Shown: positions 43,566-53,588, counted from the first letter of the stretch. The stretch: 64,000 nt of DNA from Chitinophaga skermanii (GCF_003259335.1 NZ_QLLL01000008.1:186001-250000); one strand, 5' to 3'. The notes: a model not told the origin generated them from the sequence alone. Program-made: numbers and translations.

Positions 43566-44014
43566 ATTATGGGAATTGTGAAAACGAACTTGCCTTTTAC
43601 CTAACAACTTGTTTCGAAAATGAAAACCTAAAACAATTCTTTGTTTGTTGCCCCATACCCGATAATGAAACAGAAGCGAACCGCTTTTATCAACAAATCA
43701 ACTTATCCAAAGTTGCAATACAGTACGTAGGCAGTACTTATTTATCGTCCACGTCCGTAGATGTAATTTCCGTGGTTGAAAAGGTGAAATTTCGTTTCAT
43801 TTTTGAAGGTCGCAAATTACGTGGCGATGGAGGGATTTATAACCTTATTGAATTTGTAAAAAAGAAAGTAACTGGTTACCCCTTAAATGACGTAGCACCG
43901 ATGGTTCCCGTACGTTACGATATGCTGGAGGTGCAACAAAATGTATTCCAACCTTATTTAGAATTTGAATGCCAGTTCTATTTGATTCAAAATTTTTCAC
44001 CCCGAATAGTTTAA
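43562..44014 (+). CDS. Gp37-like tail-terminator protein
   Basis: 150 residues, overlapping the previous gene by 4 bases. The pattern KVAIQYVGSTYL, KFRFIFEGRKLRGDGGIYNLIEFVKKKVTGYPL resembles the Mu-type Gp37 family that closes the tail end. Followed by the sheath gene 23 bases later. Confidence 0.65.
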   Translation: MNYGNCENELAFYLTTCFENENLKQFFVCCPIPDNETEANRFYQQINLSKVAIQYVGSTYLSSTSVDVISVVEKVKFRFIFEGRKLRGDGGIYNLIEFVKKKVTGYPLNDVAPMVPVRYDMLEVQQNVFQPYLEFECQFYLIQNFSPRIV

Positions 44015-44036
44015 CCCCAACACCCAATAAATAAAC

Positions 44037-45464
44037 ATGCCTACAAACTTTTTGCATGGTATTGAAGTAATAGAAGTTGCTAACAATCTTGTTAATGTAC
44101 GCGAAGTCAAAACCGGGATTATCGGGCTGGTTGGTATTGCACCCGCTGGCCCCTTACAAAAACTAACTTTAGTTAAAAATGCCCAAGACGCAGCGCAATT
44201 TGGTAATACAATACCGGGGTTTTCAATCCCCCAAGCACTCAAAAATATTCAAGCCCAAGGGGCAGGAACCGTCTTAGTTATTAATGTGTTTGATCCAACG
44301 ACGCATAGTAAAGAAAAGATCGAACCAGCTACGATACTATCCGAATATACCCCGTTAAGCGAATACCCTATTTCAAGTGTACAAGTTGTCGACGCAGAAG
44401 ATGCACCGCTTCCGTACGTTGAAGGAAAAGATTTTGTTATTGATAACCTAGGACGTTTTAGGGTCTTGGGTGGTCGCATTCCCGAAAGCACCGCGGTTAA
44501 GTTTAAATACAAATATTTAGACAGCCAAAGTATTACACAATCAACTATTATAGGTAGCGTGTCTGCGAACGGTACACGAACTGGAATGAAAATATTCGAC
44601 CTTGCCTTTCAAAAATTTGGGTTTAATCCGAAGATCATTATTGCCCCGGCTTACAGCCACCAGAAAAGCGTTTGCGATGAAATGACACTTGTAGCCGATC
44701 GTTTAAAAGCAATCGCTTTAATCGACTGTGAACCGGGTAAAACTGTCAATGAAATTTTGGAGAGCAGGGGTGATCCTACTAACGCCTTTTCTACTGCCAG
44801 CCAAAGAGTGGTTTTATTATATCCTTACTTGCTTTCTTACGACGAAAGTAAAGACGACGGCATAGAAACTACTGATACAAATACATCGTTTCCATATTCA
44901 GCGTACTTCGCCGGGGTTATTGCAGCTACGGATAATAAATTAGGTTACTGGTATTCTCCAAGTAATAAAGCGATCAACGGTGTAACTGGTATTGCCCAAG
45001 ACATTACGATGAGCATTAACGATGAAAATGCGGATAGTAACATGTTAAACGCCGCCGGGATTACCACTATATTTAATTTCTACGGCAGTGGTTACCGAAC
45101 ATGGGGCAACCATAACTCTTCATATCCAAGTAACCAAGTTCCTAACAATTTTATCTCAATTAGGCGAATTGCAGATGTTGTACACGAATCACTTGTATAC
45201 GCATCAATCCCCTACATAGATCAACCATTAACAAAGGCTGTAATCGATGACATGCGCCATTCCGGGAACGACTTTATTAATGTTCTAATTGGTCGAAATG
45301 CCCTCTTAGAAGGATCTAAAATTGTTTATTCAGCCGACGATAATCCAGCTACGGAGCTAGCTAAAGGCATCGTGAAATTTCGCTTCCAAATTATGGGGCC
45401 AACACCAGCTCAAACAATTGTATACCTAAGTGAACTTAATACCAGTTTGTACGACCAGCTTTAA
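44037..45464 (+). CDS. Tail sheath protein
   Basis: 475 residues. P2 FI/Mu L type: N-terminal HGIEVIEVANNLVNVREVKTGIIGLVG, central LIDCEPGKTVNEILESRG, and C-terminal YRTWGNHN and VLIGRNALLEGSKI segments. It contracts to drive the tube through the host envelope and proves the phage has a contractile tail. Confidence 0.95.
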   Translation: MPTNFLHGIEVIEVANNLVNVREVKTGIIGLVGIAPAGPLQKLTLVKNAQDAAQFGNTIPGFSIPQALKNIQAQGAGTVLVINVFDPTTHSKEKIEPATILSEYTPLSEYPISSVQVVDAEDAPLPYVEGKDFVIDNLGRFRVLGGRIPESTAVKFKYKYLDSQSITQSTIIGSVSANGTRTGMKIFDLAFQKFGFNPKIIIAPAYSHQKSVCDEMTLVADRLKAIALIDCEPGKTVNEILESRGDPTNAFSTASQRVVLLYPYLLSYDESKDDGIETTDTNTSFPYSAYFAGVIAATDNKLGYWYSPSNKAINGVTGIAQDITMSINDENADSNMLNAAGITTIFNFYGSGYRTWGNHNSSYPSNQVPNNFISIRRIADVVHESLVYASIPYIDQPLTKAVIDDMRHSGNDFINVLIGRNALLEGSKIVYSADDNPATELAKGIVKFRFQIMGPTPAQTIVYLSELNTSLYDQL

Positions 45465-45520
45465 AAGATCACTTCGATAATTACCATGCGTCGCACATTT
45501 CCGACCTAAATATTTGACCA

Positions 45521-46042
45521 TTGAACATAACTGTAAACAAAGTTACCAACGCTAATATTTTCTTAGATGGCGTAGGCTACATCGGTAACGCCGAAGAAAT
45601 TTCGTTGCCGGATGTACAACCTAAGTTAGTTGACCATAAAGGCTTAGGCTTTATTGGTGAAATTGAATTGCCAGCAGGTGGCATACAAAAAATGTCCGCC
45701 AAAATTAAATGGAATGCTATCTATGATTCCGTGATGCTTAAATCTTACAATTTCTACACTGCATGCCGAATAATGGTGCGCACTTCCATAGAAACTTGGG
45801 AGGGAGGTAGCAGGGTTGCCCAACGTCCTTGTGTTATCGTAATAGTTGGTACATGGAAAAAGACGGGTGGTTTAACATTTAAACCCCAAGATAACGTGGA
45901 ATTAGAAACCGAAATTTCGGTTACCTCGTACCGTCTTGAAATCGACAACGAAGAAATTGTCAATATTGATGTGTTAACCAATAAGCACCGTATTAATGGA
46001 ATTGACCAAAACGCGCTATACCGCGAAAACCTTGGCATTTAA
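45521..46042 (+). CDS. Tail tube protein (P2 FII-like)
   Basis: 173 residues, TTG start. FII pattern VTNANIFLDGVGYIGNAEEISLPDVQPKLVDHKGLGFIGEIELPAGGIQKM. Stacks into the inner tail tube. Confidence 0.93.
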   Translation: MNITVNKVTNANIFLDGVGYIGNAEEISLPDVQPKLVDHKGLGFIGEIELPAGGIQKMSAKIKWNAIYDSVMLKSYNFYTACRIMVRTSIETWEGGSRVAQRPCVIVIVGTWKKTGGLTFKPQDNVELETEISVTSYRLEIDNEEIVNIDVLTNKHRINGIDQNALYRENLGI

Positions 46043-46065
46043 CCTAAACCACATTATCAAATTAT

Positions 46066-46365
46066 ATGTACCCAAAAATTGAAGATTTTAACGGAAACAA
46101 CCAAGTTGACAAAGTAGAAGGCAACATCAAAACGACTTATGTTTTATTAGAAAATAATCGGATCGCTGCCGTTCGAGAAGGCACTGGAGCAGATGTTGAA
46201 AAAGCTACGCTATTGTCAAATGGTAATCAAAGCAAATATTTTAGTGCGCTCATGTCTTGCACGATTGAAATTGATAACACCCCTTTGTTCATGGATGATC
46301 TAGCAGCATTGAAAATGCGCGACTACATGGCATTAACCGTCGCGTTCAGCAATCTAAATTTTTAA
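46066..46365 (+). CDS. Tail assembly chaperone, gpE-like
   Basis: 99 residues; the zero-frame product of a frameshift pair. Between tube and tape measure, as in P2 E. It carries the slippery heptamer A AAT TTT right before its stop (46356-46362). Confidence 0.85.
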   Translation: MYPKIEDFNGNNQVDKVEGNIKTTYVLLENNRIAAVREGTGADVEKATLLSNGNQSKYFSALMSCTIEIDNTPLFMDDLAALKMRDYMALTVAFSNLNF

Positions 46366-46508
46366 TTTCCGTCGATGACCTTTCACTAATCGCCCACGTC
46401 TTACATACCCCGGTAGATTCCTTACGATGTTGGACAACTAGGATGCTACAATTATGGCGGGATAGTGCCGTAAAACTCTACAATCAAATTAATAAGCCAA
46501 GCGAATAA
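46066..46508 (+). CDS. gpE+E' frameshift product (-1)
   Basis: A -1 shift at A-AAT-TTT (46356-46362) continues through ISVDDLSLIAHVLHTP and ends at TAA 46506-46508, adding 48 residues. The extension has the P2 E' pattern (DDLSLIAHVLHTPVDSLRCW, MLQLWRDSAVKLY). The tape measure starts 3 bases after. The longer form is made in small amounts as in P2. Confidence 0.8.
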
Positions 46509-46510
46509 CA

Positions 46511-48532
46511 TTGGATGCCCAACTTAAAATAGCCGTAGTACTTTCTGCATACGATAGAATGTCGTCTGTTATCAACGCTGCTACGCAATCGGCCACAACG
46601 CGTTTAGGTGCTTTATCACAAAAAGCCAATACCCTTGCTGAAAAATCTATCGAATCGGGTAAGAAGCTTGTAGAAGCTGGTAAAACTATCGGCGAACCGC
46701 TATACAAAGCAGTTATGGCAGCATCCGAGTTTGAAACGAAAATGATTGACATACGCAAGCAAATGTCGGAGGACACGCCAGAAAATGTAAAGGCAATGAC
46801 CAAAGACATTCACCAGCTTGCACGGACGATTCCACTTGCAACCGGGGAAATACAAGAAATGATCGCATCTGGTTTACGTATGGGAATTCCGCAACAACAG
46901 ATCATACAGTACACGAAGGATGTAGCGAAAATGTCCATTGCCTTCGACGTTAGTGCGGGTGAAATATCTGATAGTATGGGTAAGATTTCAAATATCTTTA
47001 AAATCCCGCTTTCGGATATTGGTGATTTTGCCGATGCTATCAACTACTTGGATGATAATACAATGGCAAAAGGATCGGATTTAATTAATGTATTGCAACG
47101 CATCGGCGGTTCTGCTAAATCACTTGACCCTAAACAAGCTGCTGCACTTTCTGCCACGGTTTTAAGTTTGGGAGAATCGGCAGAAACGGCCGGCAGTGGA
47201 TTATCGGCCATGTTAAATAGGCTGGGTAGTTCTACGATGCAAAGCGGTACATTTAAAGAAGGTCTTATTCAACTGGGGTTATCGGCGGAAAACGTACAAA
47301 AATCAATGTCCAGCAAGGCTACCGCGAACAACACGATACTAGATGTATTTGATCGCATTGGGAAATTACGACCAGAAAAGCAAACGGAAGCACTTACACG
47401 CCTGTTTGGTTCTGAACATGGGCCTAAATTGATGAAACTTGCAAACAATACCGACAAACTCCGCGAGGCACTGGAAATGATGAACGGGAAGTACAAGGAT
47501 TCCATGACCGCAGAATATGCAAAACGTGTGGAAGCTAGTGCAGCAAAAATGCAATTATTTAAAAACAGGCTTAACGAAGTTATCGTCAAATTTGGCAATG
47601 CATTGTTACCTACACTAAATACAGTCTTAACGGCCTTTAGCAAGTGGACAGATAAAGTAAGTGGATTTATTGAACAAAACCCGCGCCTAGTTTCCTTCTT
47701 AGCTAAAGCGGCTGCTCTTATTTCAGGCGTTGCACTGGCAGGTGGGTATTTAGCAATGGTGTTTGGTGGAGTTATGAAAGTCGTTAGTGTAGGTATCACT
47801 ATTTTTAGCGGCCTTGTGCGTGTTTTCAACTTTATACGTGGTGCGCTTTTACTGTTGCGGATTATTTTTATGGCCTTTCCCATCGTCGGATGGATTACTG
47901 CTATTGGCGTCGCTGTCTTTTTTGTGATAAAGTATTGGAGAAATATTGTAGATTTTTTTAAACTAATACTAAACCGTATCAAAGCCTATTGGGATGGCTT
48001 TAAGTCAATATTTATAGCGGTCGCGAAGTTCATATTTTCGTGGCTAGCATGGCCTTTATTGGCTGCTATTAAGTTTTTCCGCACAGTTTACAACACTTTT
48101 CGCAATGGAGGGAAGAATATCGTTATGGCAATATGGGAAGGCATCAAATCAGTAGCTCATATGCCTGTTGATCTTATCAAAAATATGGTTAAGACAATTC
48201 GTGATCACTTACCATTTTCCCCTGCGAAAATTGGTCCCTTAAAGGATATTCATAAAATTAAATTAGTTGAAACGATCGCGGGCAGTATTAAACCGTCGCC
48301 GTTATTAACCGCATTTAAGAATACCTTAAATACGGTAAGTAATTTCTTGTTTCCCAAAACTTCTACCCATTCGATACCGACTACCGCTAATAGTAGTGTA
48401 AACATTACGATAAACGTAAATGGAATTAATAATAGTAGCGATGTAGATAAGATAAAAGATGTTATGCGCCGGGAAATTGGAAAAATCCTTAAAGAACAAG
48501 CATTTCAACAAGATAGAATAGCTTTACGATGA
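46511..48532 (+). CDS. Tail tape measure protein
   Basis: 673 residues, TTG start. Long helical N-terminus (MDAQLKIAVVLSAYDRMSSVINAATQ), hydrophobic core at 430-500 (LISGVALAGGYLAMVFGG, LLLLRIIFMAFPIVGWITAI), and a C-terminal HSP-like region. Sets tail length and is injected with DNA. Confidence 0.93.
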   Translation: MDAQLKIAVVLSAYDRMSSVINAATQSATTRLGALSQKANTLAEKSIESGKKLVEAGKTIGEPLYKAVMAASEFETKMIDIRKQMSEDTPENVKAMTKDIHQLARTIPLATGEIQEMIASGLRMGIPQQQIIQYTKDVAKMSIAFDVSAGEISDSMGKISNIFKIPLSDIGDFADAINYLDDNTMAKGSDLINVLQRIGGSAKSLDPKQAAALSATVLSLGESAETAGSGLSAMLNRLGSSTMQSGTFKEGLIQLGLSAENVQKSMSSKATANNTILDVFDRIGKLRPEKQTEALTRLFGSEHGPKLMKLANNTDKLREALEMMNGKYKDSMTAEYAKRVEASAAKMQLFKNRLNEVIVKFGNALLPTLNTVLTAFSKWTDKVSGFIEQNPRLVSFLAKAAALISGVALAGGYLAMVFGGVMKVVSVGITIFSGLVRVFNFIRGALLLLRIIFMAFPIVGWITAIGVAVFFVIKYWRNIVDFFKLILNRIKAYWDGFKSIFIAVAKFIFSWLAWPLLAAIKFFRTVYNTFRNGGKNIVMAIWEGIKSVAHMPVDLIKNMVKTIRDHLPFSPAKIGPLKDIHKIKLVETIAGSIKPSPLLTAFKNTLNTVSNFLFPKTSTHSIPTTANSSVNITINVNGINNSSDVDKIKDVMRREIGKILKEQAFQQDRIALR

Positions 48533-49371
48533 TATTACAACTAGGAGAGCTGGAGTTTTCAAATGCCTTTACAATACAAGATTATTCCGAAAACTTTAAA
48601 GCCAGCATCACGGAACATGCGGTATTAAAAGGCAAACCTAAAGTTCAAGCCGGCGAAGGAGTATTAGATGAAAAGAATTTCACTATTAGGTTACATGCAA
48701 GTTTTTGCACACCTAAACAAATTCTTGATACACTAATACAGTATAAGAATACGGTTAGAATTCTTTCATTACTAAATGGGCATGGAGATAATTTAGGTAC
48801 ATATATTATCACTGATATTACAAACCAAGTTGAGGCACTAACACCAAGAGGTGAATTGCTTTCATGCACCGTTACTATTAGCCTCAAGGAATTCCAAAGA
48901 GAACCCATGGAACAAGAAAAAGCCAAGAGCAAGCAACAGGCTAAAGCGGTACCAGGGAAAACCCCACTCTCCAACAAAAGAAAAGCTAACAATCCATCAT
49001 GTGCAAGCGATGTAAATTCAACCGTTTCAAGCATGCATGCGAATTGCAACGAGTTAGACAAAATAGTTACTTACAATGGAGGTATTTACATTATTGCCAA
49101 TCATCCTACTATCCAATCTAGGCTAGAAGATATAGACCAAGATGCGGCAAATTTAATTAGGCTTTATGATAGCGGGAATCATTGTACAAGTAGTTACCCG
49201 CAGGTAAAAAGTAGCTGCAACGAAATAAAGGCAGTCGTTATGCAGTATATGCGAAATTTTCGTAGCAACACGACGAGCCTAACCACCGATCAAAACAAAC
49301 TTAACATGGCTATGCGTAAACTACGTACTGCTTGCCAGCCTTTGATTAACGCTTCAATCTTACGGAAATAG
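48529..49371 (+). CDS. gpU-like tail protein with C-terminal extension
   Basis: 280 residues, ATGA overlap with the tape measure. The N-terminal ~125 residues fit P2 gpU (LQLGELEFSNAFTIQDYSENFKASITEHAVLKGKPKVQ, LLSCTVTISLKEFQ). The C-terminal half is Cys-containing and helical (CASDVNSTVSSMHANCNELDK) and not in P2. It acts at the tail end. Confidence 0.8.
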   Translation: MILQLGELEFSNAFTIQDYSENFKASITEHAVLKGKPKVQAGEGVLDEKNFTIRLHASFCTPKQILDTLIQYKNTVRILSLLNGHGDNLGTYIITDITNQVEALTPRGELLSCTVTISLKEFQREPMEQEKAKSKQQAKAVPGKTPLSNKRKANNPSCASDVNSTVSSMHANCNELDKIVTYNGGIYIIANHPTIQSRLEDIDQDAANLIRLYDSGNHCTSSYPQVKSSCNEIKAVVMQYMRNFRSNTTSLTTDQNKLNMAMRKLRTACQPLINASILRK

Positions 49372-49379
49372 ATAATTTC

Positions 49380-49595
49380 ATTCATATAACAACATCGGCA
49401 ACCCGTTGGGACTTATTAGCCCTTGAAATGTACGGCGATGAGACATTGGTAGGTAAATTGGTCGCCGCTAACGAACTACTTCCATTCTATGTTATCATTC
49501 CCGCGGGAATAGCTATAAAAATACCTATACTTGACAGCTTAACTACAAACACAAATACGGCAAGCCTGCCAGCGTGGAAGCAATTAATTAGCTAA
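49380..49595 (+). CDS. gpX-like tail protein with rare ATT (or ATA) start
   Basis: 71 codons from ATT 49380 to TAA 49593-49595; no ATG/GTG/TTG exists in the frame. The pattern TRWDLLALEMYGDETLVGKLVAANELLPFY and then IPAGIAIKIP is P2 gpX, a LysM-type tail protein. Frame also open from ATA 49368. The next gene starts at TAATG. Confidence 0.8.
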   Translation: MHITTSATRWDLLALEMYGDETLVGKLVAANELLPFYVIIPAGIAIKIPILDSLTTNTNTASLPAWKQLIS

Positions 49596-50569
49596 TGAAA
49601 GCTATCATCGAAATAAAATACAACTCCAAAAACATTACGAATGAAATTACCGACCAAGTAATTTCATTTTCGTATAAGGACAAAACCAATAGTGAAGCAG
49701 ATGAAATCGAACTTGAAATTATTGATATAAATGGTGATTGGATTGGTAAAAATTACCCTAAACATGGGGATTTAATCGAAGCTAAAATCACTGTTTATGA
49801 TGCTGTATTGAATTGTGGAAAGTTCCGTGTAGATAATATAAACATTAGAATTTCTAATAATAGTACTATAGTTTCAATTCAAGCCATTTCAGCGGGTATA
49901 ACCAAAGCCTTGCGCACCAAAAGGAATGTAGTACATGAAAGTAAAACACTCAAAGAAATTGTTACCGCTGTTGCCGATACTCATCAGCTAAGGTTATACG
50001 GTGATATTCCAACCATCCGTATAAATAGCTTAACCCAGTTTAATACTACTGATTTAGCCTTTCTTAATGCTCTAGGTAGTAAATATGGTTTTACATTTTC
50101 CGTTCGTGATGATCTACTTATTTTTACGGATCGCCAAACATTAGAACAGCAGCAACACTCCTTTACTATTGACGGTAATACGTTAATTGCTATTAGTATC
50201 CAAGATACTATTACTAAATCTTATGGTAGTGCTTCAATTAGGCATCACGTTCAAACAAGCAAAGAAGATCTTACATATACTTTACCAAGTGCAAGTAACT
50301 CGATAGAAACATTAAATATTGACACCCCAGTAGAAAGTTTTGGACAAGCTGAAAGAGTTGGTAGCGCTGCATTATATGACAGTAATAGCAATGCAACCAC
50401 AGGTAGTATCGAATCAATTGGTAACCCTACGATTATTGCTGGGAGTTCCTTTATACTAGATAAAATAGGCTACAATAGCGGGAAATGGTATATAACAGAA
50501 AGTACCCACACCGTTAATGCTAGCAGTTACACAACAAGTGCGGAAATTAAACTGATAAACAGAATCTAA
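49595..50569 (+). CDS. gpD-like baseplate hub protein
   Basis: 324 residues, TAATG overlap with gpX. P2 late control D/hub pattern (FSYKDKTNSEADEIELEIID, ISNNSTIVSIQAISAGITKALRTKRNVVHESKTLKEIV). Forms the hub between tube and spike. Confidence 0.88.
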   Translation: MKAIIEIKYNSKNITNEITDQVISFSYKDKTNSEADEIELEIIDINGDWIGKNYPKHGDLIEAKITVYDAVLNCGKFRVDNINIRISNNSTIVSIQAISAGITKALRTKRNVVHESKTLKEIVTAVADTHQLRLYGDIPTIRINSLTQFNTTDLAFLNALGSKYGFTFSVRDDLLIFTDRQTLEQQQHSFTIDGNTLIAISIQDTITKSYGSASIRHHVQTSKEDLTYTLPSASNSIETLNIDTPVESFGQAERVGSAALYDSNSNATTGSIESIGNPTIIAGSSFILDKIGYNSGKWYITESTHTVNASSYTTSAEIKLINRI

Positions 50570-50570
50570 A

Positions 50571-51122
50571 ATGCAAGTATACTTTGGGATGATATGCGAT
50601 GTAAAGCCGGGATTTGCGCGGGTAAACCTATCAACTTATGGTATTACAACACCTTGGTTGCCTATCTTAAAAACAAGTACGATTCATTGTATCAAAAGTT
50701 CACAATTTGAGATTAACGAACAAGTAGCGTGTTTACTGGATGAACATTGTTCGAACGGCTTGATTATGGGTGCAATTCATAACAACCGTGATTTGCCCGA
50801 TCCGAACGAGGAACGCGGTATTTCGCGAAATATTTACAGCGATGGCGCTATTTTGGAATACGATTCGAATACCGGGAATTTAAGTGTATTAATTACACAG
50901 AATATTAAACTAAAATCGGTTTCTATCGAAATAGTAGGGGAAGGTACGGTGAATATATCTGCAACAAAACTTAAAGTTGATGGAGATTTGGAAGTAGCAG
51001 GCCAAATAAATGCTCAAAAAATTGCTTCCGAAGGTGACGTAGTAGCTAACCAAATATCTTTATTAACGCATACACATATTGGAGTACAACCCGGTACAGG
51101 AATTTCTGGAATTCCACAATAA
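50571..51122 (+). CDS. gpV-like baseplate spike protein
   Basis: 183 residues. OB-fold start (FGMICDVKPGFARVNLSTYGITTPWLP), beta-helix (VNISATKLKVDGDLEVAGQINAQ) and the tip HxH motif (LLTHTHIGVQPG) that binds iron in P2 V. Punctures the outer membrane. Last baseplate gene before the cargo. Confidence 0.9.
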   Translation: MQVYFGMICDVKPGFARVNLSTYGITTPWLPILKTSTIHCIKSSQFEINEQVACLLDEHCSNGLIMGAIHNNRDLPDPNEERGISRNIYSDGAILEYDSNTGNLSVLITQNIKLKSVSIEIVGEGTVNISATKLKVDGDLEVAGQINAQKIASEGDVVANQISLLTHTHIGVQPGTGISGIPQ

Positions 51123-51344
51123 CAAACAAACGTCTGTGCAAAAGCCACTAGTATGCATTTTGATATTGTATAAGAAATCTATGTTGGAGCAAGTTACAGT
51201 AAGAAATGAGAATCGAAACAAGATTTTTATGTTACAATATTGATGGATTCAACTTTATTTATTTTTATTATTTGAATATATACTTATCTTGTGAGTAGTT
51301 AGCTAACAACCCAAAATCTTTTAATCCTTTAACCCTTACTGTAA

Positions 51345-52550
51345 ATGTTCAAAATTAAATTCACCATTACTTGGTTAACTGTACTAGTTCTAATTAGTTG
51401 CTCAAAAGATATAAATGTACTCCAAAGCCCTACTATTCAAAATTATGAGCTTTCCGTTTCAGAAGCCAAAAGTTGGTGGAAGAGTATTCAGCCAATCAAG
51501 CATGCCCCATTCGATATAAATGGTAGGTTAGTACAGCCTAAAAGTAAAATTATACCAAACTGGAATACCACTTTTGCAAAAAGTGATGGCACCTATAACA
51601 TCCTTTCCGTTTCATTAAATGGTGAGGTCGGTAATAAAATCCGGCTAAATGATAATGTATCGCTAAAAGTAGCGGTCGACGATTCAAATAGCAAAGCTGT
51701 ATTACTATTATTTAAAAAGAATGGTAGCGACAATATTGTACCTATTTTAATGCACATTAATGCAAGTAATAATTCACTTGCTAGTGCATACGATACAATC
51801 CCTCAAAACTTTACTGGGAGCATAATTTACACAACAATTGGGGGGAAGTTTCTTAAGGGCTACGAATACAATGAAGGTATTATTTCGAGGGTTTGCAAAC
51901 CTATTGTTGGAAACAATTATGCCAAACTTCCGGGTGAAACTGAATGTAGAACGGTAGAATTGGCTTACTATAGCCGCGATTGCTACACTTATAGCGATGG
52001 AACAGAAATTTGTACACCGTGGACATTAGATAGAGTTGAAAATATTACCTCTTGTCAAGAAGGTGGAGTTTCCGGGGGAATTCAACCAGATGATCACTAT
52101 GATAGCAACCAATTTGATGTTGATTTTGGCATGTGTCCAGAGGATTTCCTATTTACGCAAGTAACAGGAGATGGTTCATGGCAAGAATGTGGTGTTAAGA
52201 ATATCAAATGTACAGTCTATTCATCATATGGATCATTTACTATAGAAATTGAAAGTATGTTTGTTGGAATGCCGTTTAAAGATGAATATGGCACTGTCAA
52301 ATATTCACATGCTAAAGCAATGGAATTAGCAGATAGGGCACTATCACAAGGACAATCTGCAATGTTTGCACAATACAGGGAAAACATTGGTCTAACACCT
52401 GGGCAACTATCCAAGATTTGGTTTGACAAAACAAAAGAACTGTTATCTTTATATACTAACAACACCGCAAGGGTTGGTACAACAGGTTCTATAAAGGCAA
52501 TACAGCCGATACCAGTTAAGACGTACGAACGTAGATTTATTTGCCCTTAG
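51345..52550 (+). CDS. Lipoprotein, phage cargo (401 aa)
   Basis: Signal peptide with lipobox (VLVLISC, C19). The mature protein is Cys-rich (CKP, CRTVELAYYSRDCYTYSDGTEIC) with no catalytic motif I know. It sits between gpV and the cargo nucleases, unlike any tail gene, and may be an envelope protein made in the lysogen, e.g. for receptor blocking. The 222-base gap before it holds no clear promoter. Confidence 0.7.
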   Translation: MFKIKFTITWLTVLVLISCSKDINVLQSPTIQNYELSVSEAKSWWKSIQPIKHAPFDINGRLVQPKSKIIPNWNTTFAKSDGTYNILSVSLNGEVGNKIRLNDNVSLKVAVDDSNSKAVLLLFKKNGSDNIVPILMHINASNNSLASAYDTIPQNFTGSIIYTTIGGKFLKGYEYNEGIISRVCKPIVGNNYAKLPGETECRTVELAYYSRDCYTYSDGTEICTPWTLDRVENITSCQEGGVSGGIQPDDHYDSNQFDVDFGMCPEDFLFTQVTGDGSWQECGVKNIKCTVYSSYGSFTIEIESMFVGMPFKDEYGTVKYSHAKAMELADRALSQGQSAMFAQYRENIGLTPGQLSKIWFDKTKELLSLYTNNTARVGTTGSIKAIQPIPVKTYERRFICP

Positions 52551-52553
52551 TTT

Positions 52554-53039
52554 ATGATAGCAAATTTAATTATTCAAATAGCTATGCTATATATTAACCA
52601 AACTACCAAGATCACGGGATTTGTTATTTTTCCTAAAGATGAAACGGAAGTTCCTGAATGTATTGTTTTCATTCCAGTTAGAAGCGATACGCTACTAACA
52701 CTAGACGCTGAGAGTGTTGAAACAGCTTTGCAACAAAATGATTTTGTTGCATACTTCTCATACTTTCAGAATATAAAGTGGCTACAGCCGGGAATAATAT
52801 CTACTTTAGAAAATGGAAAAGTAATTGTTGGTAATATAAATTGTAGTCTGCTAAATTTTAATGATGCGAACATACAATATGGGCAACTTACATTTGAACC
52901 TAATCCTGTTATCCTTGATCGCGAAGTAAATGATAGTGCAGTAATAAATTGTAATGGGAGAAGTATCCGATTCAAAGTAGTAGAGCATCAAAAGCGGATC
53001 GGCGATGTAGTACAATATGAACCATTAATTTTCAAGTAA
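52554..53039 (+). CDS. Hypothetical cargo protein (161 aa)
   Basis: Start ATG 52554 or 52584. Strand-rich protein with two repeated patterns (VVFIPVRSDTLLTLDAES; IQYGQLTFEPNPVILD). Three bases after the lipoprotein, so its partner. Function unknown. Confidence 0.6.
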   Translation: MIANLIIQIAMLYINQTTKITGFVIFPKDETEVPECIVFIPVRSDTLLTLDAESVETALQQNDFVAYFSYFQNIKWLQPGIISTLENGKVIVGNINCSLLNFNDANIQYGQLTFEPNPVILDREVNDSAVINCNGRSIRFKVVEHQKRIGDVVQYEPLIFK

Positions 53040-53094
53040 AAAGTATCTTATACAAATCAGTATTTATTGATACTTAATGTATTTGTTTTAGTAA

Positions 53095-53140
53095 TTACCG
53101 CTATTAAACGCTACAATTATGAGGCGTCTAATAGCGGTAA
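53095..53140. repeat. Long inverted repeat between convergent cargo genes
   Basis: TTACCGCTATTA (53095-53106) and TAATAGCGGTAA (53129-53140) with inner ACGC/GCGT; 16 pairs with one mismatch. No T-run on either strand. The rest of 53040-53287 shows nothing else. Confidence 0.8.
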
Positions 53141-53287
53141 AAAATTATTAGAAAGGTAGAATTTTAAGCCTATGTTAATAATTACAGAAGCATATAAATA
53201 CAATATTAATAGTAAAATGTTACATGGAAAGCCGAAGATAAATGCTAAACTGGGTTTAATTTTATATACAAAGTGAATTATTAAAAT

Positions 53288-53524
53288 CTAATGGTCATTT
53301 TTAGGCACCAAAGTTCTTGGGTCAATATTTAAGAATGCCAAAACCAAAACTAATGATGTTCCATAAATTTCAGATTTCCCCCTTTCAAAATTACTCAATT
53401 GTGGAATTTCTAATTCCGAACTATACGCAACATCCGCTAGCTCCAATTCCTGTTTCAATCTTTCTTCGCGAACTCGTGATCCCATATACTTCAACCTTTC
53501 TTTATTCTTTCGCTCTTTTACCAT
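53288..53524 (-). CDS. XRE-family HTH regulator (cargo)
   Basis: 78 residues; XRE HTH (VREERLKQELELADVAYSSELEIPQLSNFERGKSEIYGT), start ATG 53524 or internal 53485. Downstream of the PIN and nuclease genes on the same strand, probably the island's regulator. Confidence 0.75.
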   Translation of the reverse strand: MVKERKNKERLKYMGSRVREERLKQELELADVAYSSELEIPQLSNFERGKSEIYGTSLVLVLAFLNIDPRTLVPKNDH

Positions 53525-53588
53525 TCATAAACAATTTGTTTGTTTATTAAAGAATACAATTAAACATCACTTTAACAAATGAAAATTG

